From Sialis fuliginosa (Eukaryota; Arthropoda; Insecta; Megaloptera; Sialidae): 64,000 bases of DNA. Below are positions 12,934-25,509 of this stretch, piece after piece. The notes under the pieces are model-generated. The model was not told the origin of the DNA. It saw only the letters and a list, made by a program, of their open reading frames with translations, and did no database searches. Both the position numbers and the translations under genes were made by a program. Position 1 is the stretch's first letter; every line of letters starts with the position of its first letter. The stretch covers positions 18,176,701-18,240,700 of the forward strand of contig OY540816.1 in assembly GCA_961205875.1 (NCBI GenBank). Direction: 5' to 3'.

Positions 12934-13406
12934 TATAACAGGCGATTTTCTCTGAAACTATTTGACGTAAAAATTTGAAATTAAGCACATATAAGTGGAT
13001 TTTAGTATAAAGAACGAATCTACTGTATACTGCGTGTACTTATGCGTTACTGTCAAACACCGATGACAGATAGATCGAGTTTGTGTGTGTGTATATATTT
13101 TGGACAATGGTTCTTCCGGATACGGGCAGAAAGTGGGCGCACATCCGGTACCAGCTCTGAGCACCGCGCCACAAACCTACAAACACACTTGGGCCGCTGC
13201 GCTCTGTTCTTTATGGCGTCTCTCCGGTGCATTATTGTTATTACTGTTCCATTGTTGTGCTTTCGGTGGTTTCATTGTTGCGATTTATTGACCATTGTTG
13301 GTTATAATTATATAAAAAATAAAAATAAGTAATTATGTAATAAATATTATGCATGACCGTTAAATAAATTAACTAGAAGAATTAAATGTATGAAAATATT
13401 ATTATT

Positions 13407-13915
13407 GCTTCCTCGCAATATCGAAGACACAAGAAGCTTTGTGATCGTTTTTAAATGAGACAAAAAAATTGTTCTCCGATTTCGAAATTTTAAATTGATC
13501 TTTTCGTTTCAGGTCAAGACAAACACTTTTCGTTCCGTGTCTGTCTGTCTGTCCCCTGAATCCTTGTCACACGCATAACTCATGAACCACTGAACCGATA
13601 TTAATGAAACTTGGTTGGTTGGGTCTGGCTTGAGGACGATCTTATTTCAAAATCGTGTTTAAGGAAGAGGGGTGACATCCCAAAATATTTATTTTTTCAA
13701 GATATTTCAAGAACGACATATGTTACGTGAAAATTTTATAGAATCTTTTTTGTAGAGCATTCAATTTTTAAATTGTATAAAATTAAATGGTTAACCAATA
13801 CCAAGCAATTTATCTAAATATTTTATCGGTGTTTATTTCAATTGTTGTACCTTTGGTGAATTTAGCATGAGGAAACACTGTACATTTTCTTGGCAGATTT
13901 TTTTTTATAAATATA
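13407..13915 (-). repeat. Dispersed repeat family A, longest copy
   Basis: About 500 bp on the minus strand. It contains every block of the family: the TCTGCCAAG/CACCAAAGGTA left part, the GATATCTTGAAAAAATAAAT-like middle, the ACAGACAGACACGGAACGAA run, and the TATCTTCGATATTGCGAGG end. This copy defines the family extent. No open frame of note. Confidence 0.65.
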
Positions 13916-16256
13916 CATTTGATAAATATGTATCTATATTACAACCATCAACAATTCTAGGATCATGTTGAAATACTAAATTATATTTTTGATAATCAGA
14001 GACCGAAAAATATCTCATTTCAGTGTTAAGCCTTAATAATTACTCCACCTTACTTCTAAACTTATTTTGTAACAGTAAAAAAAAAAAAATTACCTTTATT
14101 TTAATTTTCTAGATTTTTTTTTCATTTCCAAATAAATGGTAAAGTTTTGTAAATTGTATGATGTATCTTATATATCAACAGAAAAATCATCGCATGTTAC
14201 ACGAGTGTATGCAGTTTTGCGTTGGAGATGGATTAATAGGCATCGTTTTTCTGTTAAGTGATCACTTTTCTTGTTTTCCGTTCTGAGAATAAATCTGTAA
14301 ACATATTAGTATTTAATTTTTTTCCATTGTCACGAAGTAAACAAATGATAATTTATCCTCTAAATGTCCTCTGAACAGTCTATCCAACATCGTAAAAATG
14401 TAAATAATATGTACATATGTGTAATGTATATTATATATTATGTAAATAGATATATATGTAATGTACCTAATAAAATGTGATTCATATATAAACAGGGGTT
14501 GAATATTATTCGTACAAATCGTTTGATATTTATCATTATTTGAGTTATGTATGTTAAATATCTCTTCTATTATAACAGTAATGGATTTGAGGTCGATAGA
14601 TTAATGATACTACCAGAATACCCGATCGATTTATCTATTGTTTCATATACTTTTTATTAACTAAAAAAAAATTAGGTTTGTACTCAGCGATGGAAATTGC
14701 TTTATGTAATCCATAAATAATATAACGCAATTCTGCACCTTTATTTTGAAGAATTCGTTTACTATATACCGATTAAACTTTTCTGATATATTTTTTTCTA
14801 CTTCTATCTGCCTATCTTGTTTTTAATATGTCTAGCTTTTAGTCTACCATTGATAACGCCTATAAAAATAACCTCTAATTGTAAGTAATTTCGATAATAC
14901 CAGTTACATTATCTTGTTATTTTAGTACTTTCTAGGGGGGAGGGGTGTAACTAAAGTGACCAGACTTGCTGATATTGTCAATACAGTACTTACTGATTTT
15001 AAGAAAAGTAAATCTAAATAAACGAAAACAAAACTATTGATGCTATTCTCTCGTATCCATTTTATTTCCATATTAAAGGAACTAAAAAAATTTGTTAACT
15101 AACTACATATATCGAGCAATTTTATAACAATTTGACACCTAGCAGATAGCGTTTGCTGGAAGCAATTTTTTTATAATACCGGGTATAATAGAACTTTTTT
15201 TTTTTTGACTAAAGTATGACGGTCGTAATATTACGGATCAGTTTTTTTGATTTTTTTTTCGTAAGGAGTGGTGATATGAAAATTATTTTGTACGGTGAGT
15301 CGCTAAATCCATAGATATTAACGAATAATTAATACCCCTTTCAAAGTGCTTGTTACGTACTTTATAACAAGGGACAATAGAAGAACGTTGTTAAGTCGGA
15401 GCAAATCACACCATATTTCTATAGAAAACGTATTTAGGAAAAACAAAAAATGTACTAATTTTCAGTTTTTAGAATCTGGAGTACGAATTAATTTATTTTT
15501 CGAACGGGTTGAATTCAAGTAATGTACATATTTTATGTTTTGAACTTGCGAATTTCCACGTTTGCCTGCATGCGTACATTTGTCCATCCCTAGTTACGTA
15601 ACACACAAACACATACATACATACAGTGCCTGCCCTTGACATTGACCGCCGTGATGTGTGTAATCACGCCGTCGCAGTTGGCCTTGGAGCCGCGCAATTT
15701 TTTCCGCCACAGCTCTCTAGGATGCGCACGGACGAGGAAGGTGGTAGGTCTTTACGTTTTTGCTGCCGACACGTTGGTACTATTACTTACAACAGCTGTC
15801 AATGATCTGTCCTTTCAGAGTTTTTTTTTATTTTATTTTTTATTTAACGATAATTTGTAAAAGAGATTTGTCATTTAAATAGATCGGGGTTTTTTATGTA
15901 TGGAGTACTTGGTCACAACGAATATCTTATACTTAATTACTTATTGTTAGTGAAATGCTTACTTTGCAGAAAAATATTAATTCTTTTTCGTCATGACAAT
16001 TCATCATGTCTTTTTTAGACTCGCGGCCGGCGTTCATTGTTAAAATTTCTCGGTTGTTTTGACGTGGTCGATGTGTTGTTATTTTAAACGTTTCGCCACT
16101 CTTCCTTGTAGTAGAGTTCTGTAGAATCGTCGTAGTCACGAAATTTTAATTTAAAACATACAATTTCTTAGAAACGAGGATAACGGAAAAGTAAATCTAA
16201 AATTCAAAATTAGGGGCGCTTTTTCCATTTTTTTTTCACCGAGGGCAGCGAGAGGG

Positions 16257-16567
16257 TAAATCATGTGTGTATATTAACTTTATTTTACTTGCCTTAATGG
16301 CAACATACATGATTTTTTTTGCACATCTATGGTACAGTATTTAACCTAACCTAACCTGCTTTAACAACAAAAATTTACAAATAAAAACACTGCAATTGAA
16401 CTCGAATGGAAATCTCTATACGCATTCTCTACGTTTAACAGAAACCCAATACTGTTTATTTTTGCCGTTTGGTGGCGCTAGGAGTATTGCTATGCTGTTT
16501 GAACGATGCGAGGGGAAATCATGTGTGTTTTTTAACTTTATTTTACCTGCCTTAACGGCAACATACA
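16257..16567 (+). repeat. Pair of direct repeats of about 55 bp, 258 bp apart
   Basis: AAATCATGTGTGTATATTAA followed by CTTTATTTTACTTGCCTTAA at 16257-16313 is repeated with a few changes at 16515-16567, ending in GGCAACATACA. This may be two copies of a short element or a local duplication. Nothing coding is seen. Confidence 0.55.
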
Positions 16568-17026
16568 ATACTAAAAAAAACGTACGACAATTTTCGATGT
16601 TCACGTATTAATATATAGATTTATTTACCCGTTGACATGGTTTTACACAATAGGAGAATTTTATTTAATTAAAGTTAATTAAAGATTACAATAATAATAA
16701 TAGGTATTTAAATCCCACCACAACTTTTTTCAAAATATATAATTTAATACATAATATTTATGTTATTAATAATTTGAAAAAATCAGGTAAATAAAATCTT
16801 ATATATGTATTTATTTAAATTAATCAGCGGTACAACAACAATAAATAAATTCGATTATAACAATCGTTATCAAACGTATTACATCGAATTAATAATTAGT
16901 TGTTATTTAGATGATTAATTTTTATTATAGATTATACTTAATTAAATTTTAAGCATTATTATTTATTTGCATTGTTCATTATACATTTTCAATGCCAGTA
17001 ATTGATTGCAATTTGTTTTGTTACAG

Positions 17027-20000
17027 TGACTGCCCCCCATCCACCGCAACGGCCCTGGATTCCACTAACCAGACCCAATAGATCCAGGCCGACATGTGAG
17101 TACAAAATATTAAATATGTTTATGCCCATTATATAGGATATTTGACAAAATTTTAAAATAATGCCGAGAAACGCTGAAAATAATCATTTTCTATTCAAAT
17201 GAAGAATTTCCCGCCAAAACGCTCATTCAAAATCACGTTGGTATGCGTGACGTCAATTGCTACTTAACAAACTGAAATCAACCAATAGGGATCAAGTATT
17301 TTGACGTGTAACATATTTTCTGACGTCATGCCAGTACCAGTACAAATTCAACATTGCAAAATCATATACAAGTTGTCACAGACAGTATGGACACACCTAA
17401 TTTGATTCCTCGTAGAAAGATTTTGATTTGATTTTTACATGGAATCAATTTATTTATTATCTTAAAATTTATTTAACTTTTTCTAAATTTATTTATAAGT
17501 CGTTTTGATTAACGGGAACTGAATTAAAGAGGATAAGGTGAAAGGCGACCCCCTTCTATTGATCAAATAAAATAATAATAAACGACCCACATGCGACTAT
17601 TTTTGTACAAACTAAAATTAAAATTATTTTTTGAAATGTGTAATAATTATATGAACCTATCGATCTGACATTAAAATACAACAATGAAATTGTTATGGCA
17701 ATTTTGTAATAATTACAAAATAATTTATTTAATTAATTAGCGTAGCTGCATGCTGTACTTTATGAACTATTAATGAAAATATAATTATAAATAATAAGTA
17801 TAATACTAAAATTGATATTTATATTAAATGGAAATTTTCTCTGTTTGGCTTTGTAATACATATATACAAATATTGATTGTTATTATTATTGTATATTTAT
17901 TTAATATAAACCTAAACAAATAGAGAAATATTTACTTCAGATTCTGCGTCAAAACATATTATTTTCATTAAGTTAAATTCTATAATTAGAATTGGTTATT
18001 TTTTATCATTAGTTTTCCATTATCTGCAAGGTCGTATAGAAAAACGTATTTCATAATTAATACTAAAAATTTTGTATATTGAATTTTTTATTTTCGATTA
18101 ATTTTTACCATTTTTATTAGTTGGGTGATGAAATTTATTTGCAGATTGCCAGTTATTAATTTTTTTCCCAAACGAAAATGAAAATTAATTAATAATTATG
18201 TAATCGGTAAGTATATACACGTGCTATAAAATCGAAAATATGCGTTTGAAATTAATATAAAATCTATTAAAAATATTCTAAGTTAAAATAAAAATACTAA
18301 AAGTACTTTAGAAGAGCCCTGAAAATGTCCACTTAGATAACACGACCAAATCGACGCGGCTTACACCCAGAAGCCAAGATCCTTACCAAGATGACCGCGG
18401 AAGCCTCAAGTATACTTCTTGTTATCTTGGGTAAAATTGTGACTAAAAAGATGTATTTTCTATCTAAAAGCCAATAATTAAAAAAAATAAAGATTAAATA
18501 ATAACAGTTTCGTTAATTATATTTTACCTATTAGTTATTTATTAATAGTTTCTAATATTGCGTACTAATTAGTAATTAACTAACAATAGAAGTATCTTTG
18601 AACAATTAGAAAGAACGGTATCCAAAATTATTTACAGCGTTAGAATCGACGTATTCTTCTGGTAAACGGCATTTGACAAATTACATTTGTACTCATTCTT
18701 AATAGAAATATAGAAATATTTATTTTAATTTGTCTTTAATTTGAAGTCGTAAATATTTGATATTGGACGTATTCAAAGAAAGACGGGGCTTTATTTTTTT
18801 TCACTTTAGCCTCATTAATAATTTAAAAAAAATGGTCTTATTAAAATCTCTTGGTCTTCGGGTATTTTCGAAAATTAGTGTTAACAGCATTCTTGAATTG
18901 ATAGAATGCTTAAAAAAATTCAGCCCCGTTTTGAAATGAGACCTCCCTTCTGAACAATTATCTTAAATTTTAATAAATACTTACTAACAAAAATTTAAAG
19001 ATTACTCCGAAATTTTTGTGATTTATAATTTCAGAGAGTACTCTGTGGCCAAACAAGATACGTTTTTTTATCCACCCTAATAATATTAATTTTCATTGTA
19101 TTTGGCAGGTATTTTTACTGTAATGTGCTACAACGTTCTATGCGACAAATATGCAACACGACAAATGTATGGCTACTGTCCCAGCTGGGCTCTGGAATGG
19201 GAGTATAGAAAAAAAGGCATACTTGACGAGATTCGGCATTATGGTGCCGACATAGTCAGCCTCCAGGAAGTAGAGACCGATCAGTTTTACAACTTCTTTC
19301 TGCCGGAGCTCAAGCAGGATGGTTACGACGGTATATTTTCACCCAAGTCCCGTGCGAAGACAATGGCCGAGAGCGAAAGAAAATACGTAGATGGTTGTGC
19401 CATCTTTTTTAGGACAGCAAAGTGAGTTGTTTTTTTTTTTGCTCCCGTGTAGCGAACATACTTACAGTATGTTTTACAGAAGCACACTCCACTCTTTGAT
19501 ATTTAAAATATTTTATCATTTTCAGATTTACGTTAATTAAAGAACATTTAGTTGAGTTTAACCAATTAGCCATGGCAAATGCAGATGGTTCAGACCATAT
19601 GTTAAATCGTGTGATGCCTAAAGATAATATCGGATTAGCTGCTTTACTTAAAACTACCGAAGCAGCATGGGAAAATAGTAAGTGTGTTGTCTAGTCGGTT
19701 TTCAGCAATCATATTAATTATATAAACGTTTGTTATCAAGGTGAAATGCCACATGTCGAACAGCCTTTACTTGTATGCACAGCACATATCCACTGGGACC
19801 CAGAATACTGTGACGTCAAGTTAATTCAAACAATGATGTTGAGCAACGAGTTGAGGTGTATATTGGACGAAGCTTCCCATTCTTTACGACCTGGACACAA
19901 ACCTGACCCCAACGGTGTTCAGTTGTTACTGTGTGGAGATTTTAATTCATTACCAGACTCAGGTGATTTTACTAACTGAATATTTATAATCTGGATGGAT

Positions 20001-20575
20001 TAATATAATGAATATTGTGTTTGTTACAGGTGTGATAGAATTCCTAACTAGTGGTAGAGTATCGTCAGATCACCGTGACTTTAAGGAATTAGGTTACAAA
20101 TCATGTTTACAAAAGATCTCTGGCTGTGATAAGCCTGGGGAGTTCACACATTCCTTTAAACTGGCATCGGCCTACAGTGAGAACATCATGCCTTACACTA
20201 ACTATACGTAAGTTGACTATGAATATACAGACATGGAGCAATCTTAATAGTTGTGTTGATACAAGCGCATTCCATTACAATTTGTTTTTCAGGTTTGATT
20301 TTAAAGGAATTATCGATTACATTTTCTATTCGAAGCAGAGTATGACTCCATTAGGTTTGTTAGGTCCTCTATCACAAGACTGGTTTCGAGAAAATAAAGT
20401 AGTTGGTTGTCCGCACCCACACGTACCTTCAGGTAAGTGCCGACAGAAGCACGCTCCATTATTTGCTTGTACATTGTATATCTGTATTCCAGATCACTTT
20501 CCGTTGCTGGTGGAGCTTGAAATGGCGCCTACAGTGAATGGAATGATCAGTGGGGGTGTCGTAGGTCGTAGGTAG
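17027..20575 (+). CDS. twin: twin/CCR4 (CNOT6-type) poly(A)-specific 3' exoribonuclease, 3' part
   Basis: Catalytic deadenylase subunit of the cytoplasmic CCR4-NOT complex, which shortens mRNA poly(A) tails. Exons: 17027-17095, 19109-19421, 19526-19677, 19741-19962, 20030-20207, 20293-20432, 20493-20575. All joins are GT-AG and keep one frame, giving 384 residues after a split first codon. The first exon encodes the RPWIPLTRPNRSRPT linker that precedes the nuclease domain. Family motifs follow: FTVMCYNVLCDKYATRQMYG, SLQEVETDQ (metal-binding Glu), VDGCAIFFRT, HIHWDPE, LCGDFNSLPDSG, FDFKGIIDYIFYSK and DHFPLLVELE (catalytic His). The exonuclease/endonuclease/phosphatase fold therefore looks complete. 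The C-terminus ends in GRR, as in vertebrate CNOT6L. The leucine-rich repeats that bind the NOT1/CAF1 partners must be encoded upstream of the window. Identification is firm; the symbol follows the Drosophila ortholog. Confidence 0.95.
17248..17328 (+). promoter_or_regulatory. Cluster of CRE-type sites and a CCAAT box just inside a twin intron
   Basis: Two perfect TGACGTCA palindromes (17248-17255, 17321-17328), a half-type TGACGTG (17302-17308) and CCAAT (17282-17286) occur within 81 bp, starting about 150 bp after the donor at 17096. This could be an internal promoter or enhancer, or the end of a CRE-containing repeat, since a partly similar text (CGACCAATAGGTGTCAAAAT) occurs near 6260. The function is not shown by the sequence. 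Confidence 0.3.
17329..19108 (+). other. Remainder of the 2-kb twin intron
   Basis: Very AT-rich. It contains the 18336-18410 copy of the 11219-11358 repeat. I saw no coding exon. It ends in the acceptor ATTTGGCAG at 19108. Confidence 0.6.
18336..18410 (-). repeat. Fragment of the 11219-11358 repeat
   Basis: GATAACACGACCAAATCGAC, then CTTACACCCAGAAGCCAAG and CCGCGGAAGCCTCAA, match the reverse complement of the earlier copy. Confidence 0.6.
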
Positions 20576-20865
20576 CAGGCCCCGATCTCGTGACCCATCT
20601 CAGCCATGTAAACAAGATGACTAGATTAATATTATTATCGGTGTCCAGTGATCACCAAGATATTAGTATGTAAGTAGCTGAAAATGTTGAACACACATCT
20701 TAACATCGTTGTCTTCAGTACCTGGCTAATTCATGTGAAATACAAACATCTTCGTTCGTCCCTCCTTTTCGTCGCGATTGCGTTTTAACATTAACCATGC
20801 GTGACGTTTATTTTAACAACTTGACTTGTATACATTTTGTTTTTAACTGTACATAATCAGCGTGG

Positions 20866-20871
20866 AATAAA
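20866..20871 (+). terminator. First AATAAA poly(A) signal after twin
   Basis: AATAAA lies about 290 nt after the stop codon in AT-rich DNA. Further AATAAA hexamers at about 21225, 22142 and 22508 could serve longer 3' UTR forms. Confidence 0.45.
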
Positions 20872-22942
20872 ATGTGAATATTTTTTTAATTATATATATT
20901 TAATGTATATTACGAAGAGCATTATATTGTGTATTATTTTTGTGTATTGTATTTTTTAATGATGGATATTTACTTTTTATGCGTGGTTAAAATTAAAACG
21001 TGACTGAATTTTATGAAAGGACATGCATATTTATATACATACATATATAAGTATTATATACATTTGTGTATAGATCAAAATGACATTCATTTTTTCATAT
21101 GACCAAAAAACCTTTTACTAAATACATAATTTGGACTTAAATAAAAAGGAAAAAAAATCTTTTTATAGCATGTATTTTTAAGATTAAAGAATGTTTAAAT
21201 ACTTGTATAATAACATAGAAAATCAATAAAAAAAATCACAGAAATGTTACAAAACAATATTGTTTTTGGAAGTTGAAATATTTTTGCAAGTTGTGAATTT
21301 TGTCCTTTTTAAACATATACCTCCTTTTCACCCATTAAGAAGTCTTTCCTTCCTGTAATTCAATGATGTACATTTGTAATTTTTAACCCCCACGTGTTGT
21401 ATTTTCAAATTTATCATCATTCATGTGTCCTTTTTTTCGTAGATTATTTTTTTACTTATTTTATCATCAGGTTTGAATAGTATTTTCAAATCAATGTGGT
21501 ATTTATTTATATATTTTTTAAATTACCTCGACATTATGTTTGTTATGCTAGCAAGATTTTAAACAAACATTTTTGTATAGAAAAATCATGAAACTGCGCT
21601 CAAAAAAATATTTTGACATAACCTAAACATGGTGCTATTTGATTAAAATTATCAAATCAAACAAAACAAAAAGTATTTTTATGGCAGGTAGAATGTATTA
21701 TAAATAATGATAATAATTTCAATGTTAAATAATCAAGAAAATATTTTAAATAGTCATCGATAATTTTAACTTTAGAATACTAAATAGTTCTTGAAAATTT
21801 TTATTTAATATTACTGTATGAGAATTGTTACATGTAAAGAAATACATTTTTATGGTGTTCAAATTAAAAAAACTGTATATATTTGAATAGGTACCTAAAA
21901 ACATACTTTTTTAAAAATTTTATTGATACAGGAATATTAAATAAATGTGTTCTCTATTTCTTTCGAAAACAAGTAATCTAATATTAGTGTAATGTCGGAA
22001 AACAATATACGATTTTACACTTAACTATAAGAATAAATCTGTGTTCTAATTTTTATTGTGAGATGAAAATATTGTATATTTCTTTCGGACATTGTATTAA
22101 TGATTCATAACGTAATATAAGGAACATGTTTTGTATGAAATTAATAAATTCCACTGCCATTGAAATTGGAAAAAAGAAAAACAGTGTGTGCAGTTTGAAG
22201 ATTATAATTTTTTAACTAATCGTTTCTCATCTGTTAGTCTTAATTCAATTGTAGATTTTTATGACATTTAAATAAACATCTAGCTGTTTTCATTAAAATA
22301 TAATCAAATAGATCTTCCGTACTACCAACAGAATAGTAGATTGTAAAATATATTTTTCTCCGTGTAGTTTCTTTTAGGTTTAAAGATATTTAAAAAATAT
22401 GAAAACGGCTAGATAGTAAACGAGATCGCAGATTTTTTAAACATTCTGTAAAGTTTAATATTTCTCTTTTTATGTATGATACTCTTTGTAGGAATATATA
22501 AATACGGACATAAATAAATAAATTGCACTTTAATGTATTAAAATAAATTTTACTTGTGTGTACTGATTAATTTAAAAAAATTATAATCAAAAGAAAATGT
22601 TTTTGTTTTTAGGTTGGTAATTAAATGTTAAAATAAAATAAGAATTGTAAATTGTCTTTAAATGTTGACCGGAGATACAAACCGATTATTTTGGGTGCAC
22701 ACTCGTAAACAAAACATTGTATCTCATTTTGTTGATTCTCATAAATCTGTGATCTTTAGTACTGTGGTGAGGCATAGAATTTATACTTAATATTATGAAC
22801 CTAATTACTATCGATTAGTTACGTATGTTTATAGTAAGACCGAATCAATGTTATAGTTCAAAACAGAGCCGAGCTGTGTATTGAAAATAAATAATTTATT
22901 TTACTGAAGCACACCGTTTCATACATATAAATATTTTAATGT

Positions 22943-22963
22943 ACAGAAGCACACTCCATTATT
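22943..22963 (+). repeat. ACAGAAGCACRCTCC motif, 3' UTR copy
   Basis: The same motif is found in the twin introns at 19477-19490 (ACAGAAGCACACTCCA) and 20443-20463 (ACAGAAGCACGCTCCATTAT). Looser versions are at 20261-20280 (a third intron), 22903-22914 and, on the minus strand, about 25240-25253. Role unknown. Confidence 0.5.
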
Positions 22964-24437
22964 CTACACAGCTCTGTAAACTGATTTAGATTGTAAAATC
23001 GTGTATAGGAGAAGCTATGTCTGTCCATTTTTCTTTAGCTGATTTATTATGACTAGGTTTATGTGATGCTAAACATCAATGTTAACGTGAGTTAAGTAGT
23101 GTACGTGCATGTTAAGGTTGTTAAAACAGATTCATAAATTTTAACTGAAAAATGTTTGACAATGGTTTAATTTCAACTAATATTACAGGTTATAGCTCAA
23201 CTCAAATTCATTTTCCCAGAATATAATATATGCCGTGATATTGGTTAAAACCTAATTGTTGTTCATGGCAATTTCTTAACTAGTGTTTGTTTACTTAAAT
23301 GCAGTTATGGTACGTTTACACAAATACGAATCGATGTTAAGCCTCGCGTAAACAAATCTTACGTCTATCTACTTTGTGTCAACAATTGAAGCACTGTCAA
23401 GTTTTCTATTTATAGAATGTACAAAAAATTTATCTTTTTATAATGTTAACTATTATTATGTGATATTTATTTATATTGACAATATTATATTACGTAATTT
23501 AGTATAATAATAAAAGTCGACAAAGTAGATAGGTGTTGTATCTGTGTTCTTTTTATTTTAGATGGGTCTTTGAACAAGATTTTGATTGTAATTATTATAA
23601 ATAATCATTTAATGTTTAAGATTTTGTGATGACTAACAGTTCAACAGTGATTGCGTAAGAGAGATATGCTAAGCTACAGTATATTGGTGATTGGTGATTG
23701 CATAAAAGAAAATGTCAGTTTCACATTACAGTATAAAAAAAACGCTTTGGTTTGAATTCTGTACAGTGCAGGCAGTTTTCAAGATCGTGTGTGTACTTTT
23801 AATTAAATAAAGCAAATTATTGTATTTTTATAATTGTGTGATATATGTATATATTGAATGCAATGGGGTATAATGTGATATTTTGAATTTTATTTATTCA
23901 GACGCTGAAGTAAATTTGTGTGTAATGTAAATTGTATTAATAAGTATATTATAATTACCTGATTTTCATGTGCATATTTTTTTGTTGTCATTTTCAAAAG
24001 TAATCACCTATTTATTTATTTTATTCCATTATTGTAATTTAAACGAATGTATTTTTAATTAACTGAAAATCTGAAATTATTTATATACTTAAAATGGGCA
24101 ATATTAAATACCAAAGTGATGTTTTTTTGTAAATCATACAAAGTATTTTTTTATATAAATATATACATTATTTGAAATACATAATTTGTATATTATGCAC
24201 TTATGAAGTATAGAAATTAATGTTTAAATATACTCAGGGTGTAATTCTTAAAAACTGCCTGTAAATGCAGCAAAATGTCAATATTATGTAAAACTGTTTA
24301 ACTAATAATGTAATGTAGAAAATGAAAAAGATAAATAAAAAAGAAAAAATATTTTGTTTCATTTTTTAATGAAAATACCTACAATTGGAATATGTCCTAT
24401 ATAGGAAAGAATACACATTGTTTAAACTATAAATACA

Positions 24438-24443
24438 TTTATT
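24438..24443 (-). terminator. Poly(A) signal of mRpS24
   Basis: AATAAA on the minus strand, 32-37 nt after the mRpS24 stop codon; the best-placed hexamer for this gene. Confidence 0.55.
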
Positions 24444-24474
24444 AAATTTAAAAAATTACAAGTGAGAAAACTGT

Positions 24475-25163
24475 TTAAATATATTTAAATATAACATCTT
24501 TTTTATTTCCTACTGTTTGTAATTCTAACTTAATCGGGCACTGCAACCAATAAGCCAAAAGTTCTTCACAATAACCAATAAGAAAGTACATTTTTCTGGG
24601 GCTTATAGCTTGTCTGATAATACCAGCAATCCTTATCATATTGTGTTGTCTTTTGATAATAATTTCCGAAACGAATAAACTATGCCACGTTCCTGTCATG
24701 AATTTTCTTATAAATAAATCTTCTATTACAGTCTCTGCTGGTCGAAGTCCGTCTTTTAAATTAGCTAAAATGGTAAATATACAATTAGATACTAGGGGAT
24801 AGATTGTTGCTGCTACTACTAACAAGTATTCCATGAATTCCAAGCTTTACGATGTGCTATGTAATGTGGAGGATTTGCCATTTCATAAGTTAATGGCTTA
24901 TCTCTTTTAGGGGTGATTTTATACCGTCCTGCTTGTACTTTAGCCATAGCTGATGTTGTGTGCACCAAGCGTTGACATATTGGTTGAAAAACAAAACGAT
25001 TGTTCAATATCTGCAATGAATATTACAATTTTTTAGGTTAGGTTTATGTAATTTATTTTATTAAATCATATCTAAACGTAAATTTTATATTTAATATTTA
25101 TATATTTTTGTAATTACTTAAATGGTGACTTACAGATTTAGTACAAAATGTTAAAGTTGACAT
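24475..25163 (-). CDS. mRpS24: Mitochondrial small-subunit ribosomal protein S24 (uS3m)
   Basis: Structural protein of the mitochondrial 28S ribosomal subunit. Minus-strand exons in transcript order: 25163-25134, 25010-24824, 24764-24475. The joins are GT-AG, with introns of 123 and 59 bp, and give 168 residues, close to vertebrate MRPS24 (about 167). The N-terminus (MSTLTFCTKS, then Arg-containing ICQRLVHTTSAMAK) looks like a mitochondrial import sequence. Family landmarks follow in order: KRDKPLTYEMANPPHYIAHR, AETVIEDLFIRKFMTGTW, ISPRKMYFLIGYCEELL and CPIKLELQTV, with a KYI C-terminus as in the human protein (KYL). The short first exon was chosen because its ATG is followed by a perfect GTAAGT donor and keeps frame. 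It is divergent from the zinc-finger gene, with 346 bp between the start codons. Confidence 0.93.
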
Positions 25164-25509
25164 TTTATTTACTTTTCAAATTTGATTTAAAGTGCATGAA
25201 GGGCATGAAGTATGTACATATGTCAATTCAGTTTGTAGGGGAGTGTGCTTCACGCAAAATATGTATTCATAGAAAATAGTTTTTCATTTTACTACACGTT
25301 GATTCTTTTTTTTGTTTTCGAAAAAGTATAGTGTCATTATGATATAATGTATGTTTAGTTAAGAACATAGGAGTATTTATGTTATTTTAAATACTACTTT
25401 TTTTTATTATAAAATCGTAAAACGCAATTGACATTGTTAAACATTAGAAATGGAGTGAGTTTATGTACATGATAATGTAAATATTTATTTGTGAACATAA
25501 TAAAATACA
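25164..25509. promoter_or_regulatory. Shared 346-bp region between the divergent mRpS24 and zinc-finger genes
   Basis: The start codons face away from each other, so the region must hold both core promoters. It is AT-rich with no obvious TATA at a forced position. A GAAGCACACTCC-type motif (minus strand, about 25240-25253) and a long AT tract are visible. Bidirectional use is inferred from geometry. Confidence 0.5.

Larger units (their letters stand above)
1..17026. other. Long AT-rich region, probably one twin/CCR4 intron, filled with repeats
   Basis: No conserved coding exon was recognised here. The first twin exon in the window begins at 17027 after an acceptor (TTTGTTTTGTTACAG) and starts in mid-codon, so at least one coding exon, including the leucine-rich-repeat part expected for CCR4, lies upstream. 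I saw no LRR-like reading frame in these 17 kb, so the stretch is inferred to be intronic. It holds the transposons and repeats listed separately, degenerate hAT-like debris around 8025-8095 and 9770-9860, a short (CCTAA)3 telomere-type run at about 16342, and four GC-richer islets (1130-1320, 6990-7205, 13085-13230, 15625-15790). 9400-11200 and 14000-15600 show nothing recognisable. Confidence 0.6.
20576..24437 (+). other. twin 3' UTR and AT-rich spacer to mRpS24
   Basis: This 3.9-kb stretch has no convincing reading frame. Its start is twin 3' UTR. How far the UTR runs is unknown because AATAAA occurs many times. It contains the motif ACAGAAGCACACTCCATTAT at 22943, also found in two twin introns. 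No transposon ends were recognised. Confidence 0.5.

Noticed and set aside
20126-20575. A 149-codon frame over the end of twin
   Set aside because: It reads through two introns; the GT-AG joins at 20207/20293 and 20432/20493 give the family-conserved protein instead.
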